This document shows positions 12,390 to 25,700 of a stretch of 64,000 nucleotides of DNA, piece by piece. The notes below the pieces were generated by a model. That model worked only from the letters and a program-made list of their open reading frames with translations. It was not told the origin of the DNA and made no database searches. The stretch comes from Pelecanus crispus (taxonomy: Eukaryota; Chordata; Aves; Pelecaniformes; Pelecanidae), in the NCBI RefSeq assembly GCF_030463565.1, contig NC_134643.1, forward strand, positions 75,079,721 to 75,143,720, in the 5' to 3' direction. Made by a program: the position numbers and the translations under genes. Positions within the stretch are counted from its first letter, which is position 1, and each line of letters starts with the position of its first letter.

Positions 12390-14451
12390 GTGAGAACCAG
12401 TGCTTTTTTTCTTTTTAATTAAAAAATGTCATACACTGTAGGTTAAAGAGCAGTTTGCAGCTTAAGTTTACAGTGATGAAGCTTCTGATAATCCTCAGTT
12501 TCTATTTCATAGCTGAGGATGAGCCTATGGGGTAATGGGGTAGCTAAAATTTAAGAACAGCAGTTTGACAAAAGATCTGGTAGAATCGCAGTTTATAGAA
12601 CAGATAATCCCAAACGAGAACAAAGACATTGGTGCTACCACTGGGTCTCAAAAGCTGCCAAGTGTGAGGGCACAGGAAAAACTGAGGCAGACTCATGTAG
12701 TCCAGGACATCTAGGGAGTATAGGGAGGAGATGGGCCTATTTTTGTAGCAGAAGGTCCTTTCAGCTGAAGGATGAGTGATCTGACTGCATAAAAGAGGTA
12801 GATTCTCTGTTTTGAAGAAGCTGTGAGATGCAGGAGGATACCTTAAAAGACGAGCCTAACTAGAGGCATGGCAAAATGGTAATGGCGAACTTGGTTGCGT
12901 GCTCTTGCAAGTCAGTACTTCGGCTGTAAGGTCTCATGCCTGTAACAGAATAGCAGTCAGAGAAGGTGTGCCAAAGACAGCAGGGGAAGCCAAGAGGCAT
13001 TGATTGGAGCATCCTGATGCTAAAAGATGTTGAAAATACATATGTCTAATGCAGTCTGAGGACCAAATGCAAGAGTTGAATGTTCAGGTTTGGGAAAGCT
13101 CTAGCAGAAGTGCAGGTGATAACTTTTAAGTATAAAATTTCCAAAAGTGCTAGTAAGTGTTACACACACAACGGTCCTTCACATGTTGGGAGGAGACTAA
13201 CTCCCCTAAGGCTTACCTCTTCTTTATATGAGTTAGATCGGAAGTAAGTACTAATGTGAGGGAGCACTATTATCCAACTGAGTATATTGTGATTACTTTT
13301 GTAAATACTACAGGATTTGCAATGATTATTATAGCACTGAGATCTTCTACAAAAGTAAAGACAGAATTACTCATCACCACGTCTTTATTTTAGTAGTGTT
13401 TCTCAGTGATACCATGACATATAAACCCTGTTTTGTAACAACATTTAATCTAGTGTAATGCTTTACACTTTTTTTCTCGTACAGGCTTTGCAGTAATGTT
13501 AAAATCAATGTGCAGTTTCAATATTTTTGAAGGAAAACTTTGAAATACTGTCCTATTTCCAATTTAGAAAAAGCAGTTACATACTCCATAAAGAAAATGT
13601 TGTTAGCTCTACATCACAACATAGGAAATATTGTCATCTTGTGTAATTGCATAGCAACTTGATACAGACTTGAGTGACTTTTGAGGAGACATTGACCCAG
13701 TGGCTCAAACGTATCTTCAGGACAACATCATTTTTTTAATGGATGCAGTTTTAAATCTACCATGCTATTAAACACAAAGGGCAAATTTATGCTTGGCGTA
13801 TCTCCCTTGGCAATGTTGGCACTAAACCAGGGAGTAATTTTCGCTATTGCATTTAACAACATGTTTCAGATTTAAAAGCCATGGAGCCATTAAAGTATGA
13901 CTTCATCAATTAGAAAATAATTGTGGTATGTCTTTCTAGTGCTGAGGTATTAATACGATTTAATCTCAGTGTGGTTAACAAAGACAGTTAGCTACTTGCT
14001 TTAAATATGAGTTAAATCTGTAAAACATAATGACTTCATGGAGAACAGGATTGGCGCCATGGCATATGCCCAAAAAAATGGGCTGTTGACTTCACTGACT
14101 TCAGTGGGAACCTTAACTGAAGGGCAACACGATCAAGCCCCTAGGGGCTGTTCCTGTAGGTGGTCCACACTTGAAATTCACATACAAGTTTTGTATCTTT
14201 CTAAAGATCATGAAAGAGAATATTAAACTATATCCAGCTTCAGTCCTCTCTGTGTTGATGCCAACACTTGCCTTAGGGCAACTTCATAAAACAGAGATGG
14301 GAAGAAACTGAAGCATAATGGTTGAGTATCTGTCAGTATTTGCTGTCACCAGTAATTATTATTAGAAAATCCAACTTTGCATACTAGATATTAGACAAAA
14401 GCCAGCAATGGAGCTGGAGCTGCTTGAGAAATTCTTGCTCCACGGCTGACA

Positions 14452-14475
14452 GTTACCATCCTGTTAGCTGGTAAC
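14452..14475. promoter_or_regulatory. Imperfect X-box-like inverted repeat (RFX-type half sites)
   Basis: GTTACCA (14452-14458) and TGGTAAC (14469-14475) are perfect inverted 7-mers separated by 10 bp. The half sites resemble the RFX factor half site (GTTRCC/GGYAAC), but the spacing is wider than the usual 0-3 bp. It lies about 2.2 kb upstream of BCAT1 exon 2. Function is speculative. Confidence 0.25.
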
Positions 14476-14889
14476 CATCACGCTCTCCATCCTAACTCAC
14501 TGCAGTGTGTAAAGAAAAGTCAGTTGGCTTAATTCATCTGCAGAATACTTAACTATTATAAACTGGTGGTGTCATGGAGGCCTTCTGGGGTTTTACCACT
14601 GAATTTGGAAGTATTTGAAGAATTACAGGGAAAGCAAAGACCTATTATACAGTGCTTAGTTCAGACAGTCCCTCAGTTTGGGTAACACTTTAGTCCTCCT
14701 AGGGTCTGACACTGAATGACATAGACAAGTCTCTTCTGTAGAGTGTTCATTCTGGAGTAAAAAACCCTAAGCTTTAAGGCAAAGAAAACATATTTTTAAT
14801 AAGGTTTTAAGGTAAAGCATATTGATATATTGTAAAGAGATTTGTGATTTCTCTCGGCAGATCCTCCTTTAGTTGATAGGAAGGAGCCT

Positions 14890-15900
14890 GTAGCTGTGAT
14901 TGCACCTCTTGCTGTAGAGCATTGGGAAAAAAGAGGAACAGAAGGGTTAAAGCTGATGGTGAGAAAAGGCAGGAGGGATGTTATGGTCTCCCTGGGGCCT
15001 TGGGGGGGGAGGGGAGAGGAAGTGAGATTTGCTGTGGCTGGGAGTTTGCTTTTTCTTTTGTTGGTAGCAAGCCTGCTATCTGTTAAAGGCCCACTAAAGA
15101 TACTGTGCTTCCCCCCACCCCCACCTAGCCTACCGCATCCCCAGAATCTGCAAAAAGGGAAAAAAATAATGTTATTTGCCTTGTGTGTCTTATGCTTCAC
15201 AGCCCGTGAGCCATGCGGCCCCAGGCCTGGCCCCAGAGTTTGGTGGCTGCTGGAGGACTGTGGTGGCTGGCGTCTCCCTGGCACTGCCTTCCACCCTACA
15301 TGCAGCCCTCCTTGTAGGGTGAGGGCTGCTCCCTGGTTAAGAGCCTGGGGCAAGGATCTCACAGGCTGGCCATGAAGGGTTTCCTGTGCACCTCTTTCCT
15401 TCAGGGGATTGTACCTTTGACCTGGGGCTTTCCCACCTGGGCTGGGACTTCCCACCCAAGATGCAGCAAGGCTGAGCGGTGGCAGGGTGAGAGGCGGCCA
15501 CCAAGTGGTGAGCAGCCAGTGCAGGCTCCTGCTGGGGCTTTTTTCCCTTGTAGGGTTAAAAGCCCCTTGCCTGTCAGTCCTGGCAACAACATCCCTTAGT
15601 GCCTCTGTCTTTCCTTCACACCCTTAGACAGCCCCTCTGACCAGCCTGTTTCCCCATGCCCACCCATCCCTGGCCTCATCTCAGCAGCTAGCCATGCTCT
15701 CTGCCATCCCCTCCATCTTGCCAGCTGTGCTTCCCTTAAGCCATCCTCCTAGCATCCCCTTCATGGCCCATCTCCCAGACAGTCTTGCTCCTGGCACCTT
15801 CCTCCCTCTCCTAAACCTCTGCCCCCCCACTTTACCTTTCCGGCTCTTTCCTAAAGGCTGCTGGGGAACAAGAAATGCTGTCAGGGCTGTATTTGTCTCC
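14890..15900. other. GC-rich, CpG-poor pocket of unknown origin
   Basis: Base composition rises sharply compared with both sides. The first half is G/C mixed (caggcctggccccag, tggtggctggcgtc) and the second half, about 15600-15850, is strongly C/T-rich on the + strand. Open frames of 159 (+) and 219 (-) codons overlap here, but both are low-complexity and rich in Gly/Pro/Leu with no family motif. CpG dinucleotides are sparse, so it is not a classical CpG-island promoter. It ends about 770 bp before BCAT1 exon 2. It could be an unrecognised old repeat or an untranslated exon. Confidence 0.35.
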
Positions 15901-16669
15901 TTTGCTCCATGCTGTTGGGTCTAATATGCATTTACTAGCCACTGGCAAGGAAGGTCTAGCTAGTGCAGGGGAGTCCACAAAGATGTTAGCTTGATGCTGT
16001 GGAAACTGGGGATCTTGCTTTTAGGTAGACGGCTTGCACCTGTCTGTGTTATCTGTCTGCTGGTCAACAGAAGGATGCCTAGAACTATCACTCCTTTTCT
16101 TTCAGTTCCATGGTCAGTGGCAGAACCCTTAGGTTCAACATAATAGATAATTCACAATACTTTGATTATATATTTATATAGGTGGGCATTCCTCATCACT
16201 GTCTTCATTTAGTGAAGGATTTAACAAAAACAATTCTTTCTCTTTTTCTTCCATTCTGCCTAGTCAGGCTTCTCTGAGAAAAGGCAAAAGCAAATCTGGT
16301 AGGTGGATGCTTTAGTAGAGAAACTGGGATCTTATGGAATTGTGTAAAAACATAATTTCTTCATTCAGCTTTGAATGTTGTCCAACCCTTCCACACTTCA
16401 GAGTGATAATCTAATCTGAGATGTTGTCTCTCCTATAAACCCCTGAAATGCAGTTGCGCAAAATAATGCAACTGAAGTAAAACTAAAAACCTAGGAGGTG
16501 GAAAGTTGTGCTAAGAAACTACCAAAAAGTTCTTGCTAATATGTTTACTGATGACAAAGTTTGAGTGATCATTCAATAAAATCTGTCCCTCAAAAGAATT
16601 AAATGAATGTGTATCAACTTTTATGCAATGTGCATTGAGGTTTATTTCCTCTGTTTTTATTCCTTCTAG
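15901..16669 (+). other. Sequence immediately upstream of BCAT1 exon 2
   Basis: This non-coding stretch ends in the exon 2 acceptor. A pyrimidine tract (tttatttcctctgtttttat) immediately precedes ccttctag. No exon 1 candidate with a suitable ATG followed by a phase-0 donor was recognised. Confidence 0.5.
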
Positions 16670-16741
16670 GGCTGCCAGAATGAGTGCATGGCTGGAGGAT
16701 GTTCAGGAGAAACAGCAAAGCATCTGACTGAATCTTTCAAG
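16670..16741 (+). CDS. BCAT1: BCAT1 exon 2 (N-terminal segment)
   Basis: This exon has 24 codons, beginning GCQNEC and ending TESFK. It follows a pyrimidine-rich tract and AG at 16668-16669, and the donor gtatgt starts at 16742. The cysteine-rich GC..EC start and the ..FK end match the second exon of vertebrate BCAT1, whose N-terminus is the least conserved part of the protein. Both boundaries are phase 0. The reading frame is open upstream into the intron for only a short way, so translation must begin in an earlier exon. An internal ATG occurs in this exon (codon 7), but starting there would discard the conserved cysteines. Confidence 0.85.
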
Positions 16742-19700
16742 GTATGTTGTCTGTTAAAAGATGAGTGTCTGAAGCATTGCTGTAGATGTTACCAGACAGC
16801 ATCTGTAACGTGGTGGTGATTGTTGTGCAAGCATTCATAGCTACTGACACACTTGAACATCATAATTCTGTAAATAAATCTGTAAGTTGCATTTGCTGAA
16901 AATGTTTCCAGTGAAGAAATTAAGAACATTATAAGAATAATTTTAATTTATTATAGTTTCAAGTACTAGCTAAAAGGTTAGTAGTCATTAAGCAAAAATT
17001 AAGAGTTAAAAATAAAATCACCTATACAATTTTATCTGCTTCAAAAGTAATAGAAATAAAGATTGATTCCACCTGTTAAGGTTTTTTTCCAAACAAAGTC
17101 TATGTAATGCTCCATTATTTGTCAAACTTTAGCATTATGAATGGTGTTCAAAAGTAGTTTTTTCCACCTGGTCTCAAAGTTGCAGAGCTAAAGATCTCAG
17201 AAAGCACACCACAGCTCTGGCACATTATCAGCACTCAAGAAGCAAACAGGGCTATGATAATAAGGGATGCTGAGCAGCTGCCAGGAACTGACATGAAATT
17301 CAATCCCTCTTTTTTTTTATTTTAATCTTATGCTTAGAACTGAGCTCAGTTAAGATATCACTCTTCCTCTGCCTCCTTCCTGAATGCAGTGCTAGTAACT
17401 AAGAGCTCATTTTAAACACTGTATGGACACAGATGTCAACTTTTAATTTTCTGTTGGAAATGTAAAGCCCGTCAGCATGCGTTTCTTTGAATTCTATGTT
17501 CTGTCCTCATTCCCTTTTTTTTCTGCCTCTCTTTTATACTTCTTTTGCCTTCATTCCTTATGTCACACATCTGTAATTCTTTCTTCCCCTTTCTTTCCCT
17601 GCTTTACAATCTTTAAAAAGCCTCATCTGTATTTTGCAGATGTTTAGAAATAGTACACAGAAAAAGGTGACCTCCCTTGTGCTTTTTCAGCTTTTTCCTT
17701 TCCTGTTATTGCTGACTGTTGTCAGCAGTACGTGAGATGAAATTATAATGATTCACTTTGCAACTGTCATGTTCTTCCTGATTTTTTGGGCAGTGTCACT
17801 GCTGTGCAGTCTTCTGAATTATGCTTAAGTAGTTATTTCCCTTTTAGTTGCCAGGCTTTAACCAGATATAGAAAATAAGTGCTGCAGAAAATGTGTTGGA
17901 CTCCTTGATAAGATTTATTCTGATGATGGTCTCATTGAAAACAGCAAAGAATTCTTGAGAGTCCGTGACTACCAAATTTCGCCATGTAGCAACATGCCAT
18001 TTAATTTCTTTTTCCCCATTCTCAGCCCTTCCCAGTTCTTCTCTTCCTCATTTCTTTGCATTGTGTCTCTCTGGCAATTCTGCCCAAGAAGGATGACTTC
18101 TCAACCAGAAGGTCTGATTTAGAAAATGTTGACAAAATCAGGCATGCAACCAGTTTTGAAACCCCAAGAATTCACAAGTATGGAGTGCAGAGCTGTTTTG
18201 TGAATTCACCTTTAACAAATAGACAAGATAGATCTCAGTAGATTCATTCAGTAGAGTGTGCTCGTGTGTTTAAAAACAAAAATTGCTTTACAGAGAAGAG
18301 ACTCTTGTGTAATGGCACTGTACTGTTTCCTTCCAGTCATTGACATAGTCCAGAAGGAGGATAGACAGAGTGGCAGCAAACTCTGATAGTGCTTGGGTGA
18401 ACTGGGCATAAACTAAAGCTGACTTAAGGCAGATTTAATTATACCGGCAGTCAAGCAGGTTCCTTACCAAAGCTCTAAATATTGGGTGGCACAATGTTGG
18501 ATTTAACCCGGTTTCCTTTCCATCAATACTTGTATGTCAGCCAGACAAATCATTGTAGTGGAGAGCCTGTGTGAGGGGAAAAATATATTAGCAGGTGGGA
18601 CAAATGGTCATAAACGGAATCATACTAGAAAAAACAGCTGGCTCAGGCTGAAGTCTAATTTGTAAGTCCATTCGTGCCTTATGGCTCTGTTTCTGAAGAT
18701 TAGCTGTGGTCACCAGAAAGGGGTTACAGTTTTTTTAGAAAATACTGTACTGTGGGGGGTATGTGTGTGAAAGTTATGATGGGAATACAGGTACCGATTG
18801 CAGTGTCATGCACTATAATAATTATTTGCAGTCTCTTTAATGTCATTGCCAAATTAAAAAGAAAAACTTCATAAATGAAGGAAAAAATAACACCAGACAA
18901 CGACAAATAAAATAGCCTGGATTCATTCTAGGGAACTTCCCAAACATTTCTGTGGAAGACAGTTACAATTCCAGAAACTATAGCTAATAATATTTCAAAG
19001 GAATCAAGTTGACCCATGGGGCTGACTGTGCTGAAGAAAGCTGCAATTTTGTGCCAGTAACCTAAGTAATCCAAGATTGTGGAAACGTAGAAAACAGGGT
19101 ATGGTTTTGTTTTATGCTTACATAAAACATACTGTTTAAAGTGGATGATTCCCAACATTTGAATGCCAGATTAGCCCTCTGAAGACATTTCTTTTTAGAA
19201 TGCAGTGCTCTGCTTTTTAGGTGGGGTGAGCTGCTTTGAATTTTACTGCAATTTCTGCCTGACTTGGAAAGGTGGACTTGGAGAGTCCCTATGCACTGGG
19301 AGGGAAGGAATGAATGGTACCTACTGCTTCTAGCAAGCAGTGAGCCCCTCTGCTAGCTGCTCGCTGTTTTCAATTCTCATGGGCTTCTCTTAAGCCAATA
19401 GGTCAGAACTGGCACTTTGTTCATTTTAACTGCTACTGAACTACCTTAATTTGACTCACTTCTGCAGTTAAAAATCTTGTCCCGACAGGTCTGAGATTTA
19501 CAAGATAACTTAATGTATCGTATTTAGAGTTGACACATGACCAGTGATCTTGGAACAGATAAGAAACATCGAAGGAAATAGTGACTATGCTAGTTTCCTG
19601 TATTGTAGAAAATGTAAAATCTCCAGCATTTATCTACCCAGTTCTTTCCAGTAGAGTGAAATCTTCCTCCCTCCCCCAACTGTTGTGTGCACATATTTAT

Positions 19701-22700
19701 ATATTTCTTCATTTAAATAACTGGCTGTGGTTTGTGACCATAACCTAAGAAGTTACACTTGTACACTTTGCCTATTGTCAGCATTGGATCTCTAGGAGGG
19801 GCATATGAAACCGGTAATGGAAAGCACAGTCATCCTCTGTACCACTGAATGTATTTTGGAATGTTGCATCAAGAAATGCACATATCTGGTTTTGCTTTTG
19901 TACATGGGTTTTTTTGCATTCCGTAATACCATGAAATAGCACATAGTTATGTCTAGGGCACTTAATGTTTAAAAATCTAGTAATTTCTTTAATGCATTCA
20001 TTCTGCTTATTGTACTGTCACAAGACAGAATGAATGTTGTTTGGATAATGTAGTGGTCCATTTCCATATGTAACTCTAATTTGATTTCTTTTAATGTGTG
20101 TATTAGCTCTGACTTTGAATTCATAATACTTGGTCTTAAGTAACTAAAGGCATCTATGATTGCCCTTTTTTTCCCTCATGTTGTCAATCCATATTCAGAA
20201 AAATGAATTTTAGTTTTCATGTAACCTTTTGTCATGGAATACATTTTCTCTTTGAGACTGATACAGGGAACACTTTAAGAAGGTATTACCTACTCCTGTT
20301 ATGTTTCTCTGTGGTTTAATGATTTGAAGCTATGTATAATTAGTTGGGCATCTTAATGGTGCAAAGTTCAGTTCTTTTGTTTTAATTTTTAGTGGCATTT
20401 AGTATACCAAAATGATGCAGACCTTCTAGGGAGTACTAGCTAGTCTGCTACACCAAAGCAGAGTAAAGTAGCTGTAGTTTACAAGTGGATCTAGATTGAC
20501 TTGCTAATATGACTTGTGGTAGTGGAATAAAAAATGTTTAAGTGGAGCTTCTGTACCTGAATGACTCCTCATGTTACTCTAAGTAACTGTGAGTGTTCCC
20601 ACACAGTCTTCTGCAGACGGACCCAACCTTCCCAGGCTCCGAGCCAGTGGGATGTGAGCCCATGGCAGACTGGAAGCTATATAGGCAGGTTAGTGCAGTG
20701 CTGTGCTCAAACTAATAATCCCTGTTGAGATCTTGGGCTTGCTAGACTGAACACAGTGCTATGCTAATATGTTTGCATGGCTTCCAGTTTGAACCTAGCT
20801 CACATCTAGCTGTGCGAGATGCCTGATATAGTGAATTTTCTGTAATGATGTATGTTTCGGTATTTGCTTCTTGCATTGCTATAACGCAGCCCAAGCTGTG
20901 AACTAGCTGACATTGCACTAGGTATTGTACAAATCAGAACACAAAGATTAATTCCATGCTATAGGTATAGCCTACAAATAAGCAACCAAAATCTCTGACA
21001 GTTTTTCCACAGAATCTAAAGTGTATTTTACCTCTGGATGAAGTATGAAGAAACAGAACATGTATTTCCAATGTGGGCATTTGTGGTTCAAATTGAGAGA
21101 TTGTCAATGAAAGTTTTACAGACTTTGATCTTGTTCTTGGAGGTCTCTTCACGCAAATGTAGTTGTTCCTTGCAACAGGACCTTTAGCTGCCCATTTTAA
21201 AATGTGTAGCCTTTGCATGAAATGACTGTGAACTTGGTTGGCTCTTTGCAAAACATACTGTGCCAATTCTGATTCTCTGCCTTGTTTCATGTTCTTGACA
21301 ACTAATGCAATAGCATTAAAGATAAAGAACAGGTCTATATCTTACTCTGGAAACATTAAAATTATAAATAAGGTAGTATTACAGGAGTAATCTATGCAGT
21401 TAAGATGTAGGTTAGATGTTATTGCAGTATGCAGCATTTCTTGTTATATAGTGTACATCAGAAAGAGTTGGAAAAATTCTTTTTTTCTGTGGAGAAGGAT
21501 TTGCCTAATTTCAAAACAGTCTTTCAAAGGAAAACCTGACTAATTATTGCATTTGCTATGTTTACATTAATCAAACTACATTAATGTGATTCATTACCAT
21601 GTTTATACTAATGAAACTCAAGTGTGTCTATAATTTGTGCCAAATATCATGAGATATAGGATTCCTTACTCTGGGAATTGGGAGAGGGACCAATCCATTT
21701 TGAAATATTAGACAGTTTTAAGCTTTATTTTAGAAAACTATTTTATATGTGAAAAGGTTGCTGGCAGAGATAAACAATAAACAATTCTCCAACCCCATTT
21801 TTTAAAGAAGAAAATCGTTTCTTCACCAAATTTTCTTCCTCCCCCTCCAATGCAAAGATTAAAAACATATAAAATACAGAATAGTCTAATTTTTTTAAAC
21901 ATCTTTTTAGAATCTGAACCAATTGACTGTATCACATTGGTACAACATTAGAGTTACATGGTGAAAGTTCCACTCCTTGAAGACTTTAGGAAGTACAAAG
22001 CACTTCTCTCCTGTTTTCATTTTATGTGAGCAATAGGTAAAGCTTCTGACATGCTCAGAGCATATGGATCAAGGGAACGCTGAAATGTTTTTGGAATGAA
22101 GACATATATGCATTATAGTTACCACATTATGTACAAGGCTAACAAATATAAAGCAGTTTACATGGTTTATATATTTTCACATCTCTTCCTCTCCAGCTTG
22201 TTCTCAATTTGTCATTCTCTACTGACATCAATAAATTATTCACCTGTCAAAGCATATGGGCACTCACTGAGGCTTTTTGTCATGTTGCAGCTGTTTCTTC
22301 TGTGGTTTTGGGGTTGGGGGGTTGTTAGGAGAACGCCCTGCGTTTCCATTTTAAATTCTATATTAGACCCCATTTTAAATTTTGATTGATCAGATAGAAC
22401 ATTTCCTTTATGTATGTTAAGTTGTATGGGGAAAAAATTATTACAGAAATTTACCAATATCTTGATGCTGTGATGAGCAGTAGCTCCCCAAAATGTCTAT
22501 ATAGGAAAGCTGCTTTTACATAAACTGTCTTGAAGTGGTGAAAGAAAGATGACCAACTGGGTATCTGTGTGTGTGCGTGCATATAATGTTACACAATAAG
22601 GCATCTCCAGATATTTTGTGTCTTAGAACCATAGGCCATCTAGTCCCTCCTCCCACTGAAAGTGGGCAGCAGCAGACCAGGTCAGCTGTGGCTTTGTCTG

Positions 22701-25700
22701 TTGAATGCAGTGCTGCCCTACTCTCTTTAAGAAAATGTTTTTTTCTGATGTCCAGTCTGAACCTCCTAAGCTAAAACTGTGTCAGTTATCATTTGGTAGG
22801 TCATCTCCATATCAGTATCATTTCCATGGAAGTGCATAGCTGTAGCCACTGTTAGATCAGGATGCCAAGCTAGAGGCCAATTCTGTTGTTGTCAAAACAC
22901 CATTTAGCATTTGTGGACTGGGCGTTGCTTTAGAAAAGGTCATTCTGATTTTATTTTGATTTCAGCTGAATCTATTAGGTCTAGCTTTTCATCAATGGCA
23001 ATAAAATGATTTGCTTTTTGTCATGTGTTGAATCAAAAGAGATTGGCGAGTAATAATATTATTAAATCACAGTGCCTTCATATCACTAGATTATGCTTCC
23101 TAGCAGGGTATGTATATGCTGCAGAATTACTTCAGGTGATCTACAATCAAATCCATTCCCTTATCTTGACCTGCCAAGAGGGAAACCAGCTACAGCACAG
23201 AGAAGATTGAGTGCCAAGTGGTTTCCTGTGGTATTCTGCATCCACACAGGCATTGCACAAACTCTTTTGAATGTTATTGATAATAGCTGGGCAAGACTAA
23301 CTTAGGTATCTGCTGCTTTCATTCCAGTTATTAGGAAAGTATGGGTCTAGATCAACAAACAGTGCGCTTACAGTTGAGTGTCCTGTTTTGACGAAAGAGA
23401 GAAAAAACAAAGTCCAATATGTGTTAATGAATGTTGCAGTGGTTGTTGGTTGCTAGGAGAAGGTGGCTTTCCTGAAGGAGACCATGCAAGTTGCATGCAC
23501 AGGTGGAGGATACACTAATGCAGCTTAGTATTGCTGATGGCTCTACTTGGCACATCAGTATTTCTAAATCAAGCTTGTTATCACAGAATAGTAGCAGTAG
23601 TGTCACTGCTTCAGGATTGTAGTAGCCAAGAAATGGTACTGAGCAATGACAAGTTCTTAGTGCTGTGAAAATAATTCCCCATGATTGTTCCATGGTATGC
23701 TAAGGGTTGATTTCCCAGCAGTCTGCAAGTAGGTTTCTCATGCCATCGGGAACCGATCTGTAATGGGGCATTTAAGGTCTGTGGCAGCTCTCTTCAGTTT
23801 TAGCTTGGTGGCAAGTAGTTCTGTGTTTCTCTTCAGGCGGGTAATGTCCTTCAAATAGTTGCAAGCTTTTAGCAAATAGGTTATCTAAGCTGTAGTAGAT
23901 AAAATGATTGTCCCACTATCTGAAGCTGTAGGATTAGCAAATAAAGCTAATTGTCTTCAGCAAATAACAGGAGCTTTTAGCCAAGACAAAAGGAATATGC
24001 TAGAAAAACAGCCAGGGGACAGTTTGGCTGAGTTGATTTATAGCACAAAGAAAGTGATGCTTTATCTTCTTTTTAACTAGGAGCTTAAGATATAGTTGGT
24101 GTCTGTAAAAGCACAGAAATTGTACTAGAACTTTGGAAATTCCATTTGGCTTGTAGAATTTTCTGGATTTATTTTTACCAAGGTGAAGAATTGCTTTTAA
24201 AATGCAGGGCTTCAGCACCAGCAAATGATTCCCAAAGGAAACTATATGACTCCGAAACGTATAAAATCCATGGTGTCCATACCTATTTCTAAGAATTCTT
24301 AAATTTTAATGTCATTGTGATATCAAGCCCCCAGATTTGATTTTAAATGTTTTCTTTGCTGAACACACATGAATAGGAACTACAATTTAGGAAGAGAATT
24401 TAGTCCTTTTTTTCCCCATAGTATTCTGTTGGCCTTTCTGCTTGCTTTTGAAATTCTATCTATATCCTAACTCCCATGAACTAACAGCCTAGAGAGCTGG
24501 AAGATTTTTATCTTAATCCCATACTTAGTCCCCATTTCTAGGAAAGTACTGAATAGAATGAATTGGCAAAATATGGCAGTTTCAGTGGCAGATCAAACAT
24601 TGAAATTCATGGGAAATTGTAAGTTTACCTTCTGTCTGCCGGTGTGAGAGGGAGATGGGATAAGAGAAAAAGGCAGGTGTGGTTACCTGAATGTTTGAAA
24701 TTATTCCCATAACCTCTACGTGAGGGACTGTACCATGAAAGCAATTTATATTCCCAAAAGTTTTTGAAATTCCGTGTGAAATGATAACTTCTGAATGCCT
24801 TCATTCCATGAATCCACTTCCCTGCATGTCTGCAAGCTTATTAAAATCAGGGTAAGAAGATTTAATTGAAACTGCTCAGGACTTGGACATGTGAGATTAT
24901 GATTCTATTCTCGGCTATTCCACATAGCATGTTTGTGACTGGCAAGGCTACTTAAGCAAAATATTTCCAACTTGTTTGTCTGAAAGTTGTGTTTGCAATT
25001 CATTTCTTCCTTCAAGTGGCTACTTTTTTAGGAAATCTTAGATGTAAATACCTCATTTTTTGTTTCACTTTCTTCATGTGAAATAGAAATTATAGTGTTT
25101 CCTGAACCAGGAGACAGTAATGCCTTAAATCTTTGTGGACCAAATTCATAAGTTTTGTTTTTATACAGCATTATTTGAACATCTAAAACTCTGTGCCGCA
25201 GTACAAAATGTGCTATCTGTGAAATGTCACAGATCTCTCTATTCCGGTTTTATGTCACAGGCCAGTGTGTGCCCTCATCTTGTGTTAGACTCAAACCTTC
25301 TCCCAGGCAAACTCACTCTAAAAATGGAACATTGTGTTTATGCTGCAATGCAGAAATACAGTGGTTGTGAGGCAAGGAGCAGCATAGCATCAGGAATTGC
25401 ATTAACCCAGCTGTCAGATCTTTTGAGAAGAAGCAGTATATACTAATAATGAATAATACAAATAGTGTAATTAGTGAATGTGTTCCATTAGTGAAGAATG
25501 ATCCTAGTTTTGTATTTATGCAAATGTTTGAGTATGAGTCTATGAGAGGACTTTCTGTGCAAGGAATTGGGCTATTACAGAATTGCAGTCTGTGATTTCC
25601 CTTATCATTCTATATGAAATTGCTTCTTTCTAATCAAAAGTCCAGGTATATCTACATTGCAGACATGAAGTGCAGCTGCGTGGTCAAAAAGATTTTTATA

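Larger units (their letters stand above)
7007..14889. other. Non-coding flank or intron 1, mostly unique
   Basis: No coding exon was recognised. Visible structure comprises the T13/G20 tract at 12356-12388, an inverted repeat at 10942-10957, and an X-box-like inverted repeat at 14452-14475. Open frames here are short, lack family motifs and are consistent with chance. Confidence 0.4.

Noticed and set aside
14796..15455. 219-codon minus-strand and 159-codon plus-strand open frames
   Set aside because: Low-complexity GC-rich DNA in which both strands stay open; no recognisable motifs. Kept only as a compositional finding.
20934..21290. 118-codon minus-strand frame in intron 2
   Set aside because: No family resemblance or conserved motif; consistent with chance in AT-rich intron.
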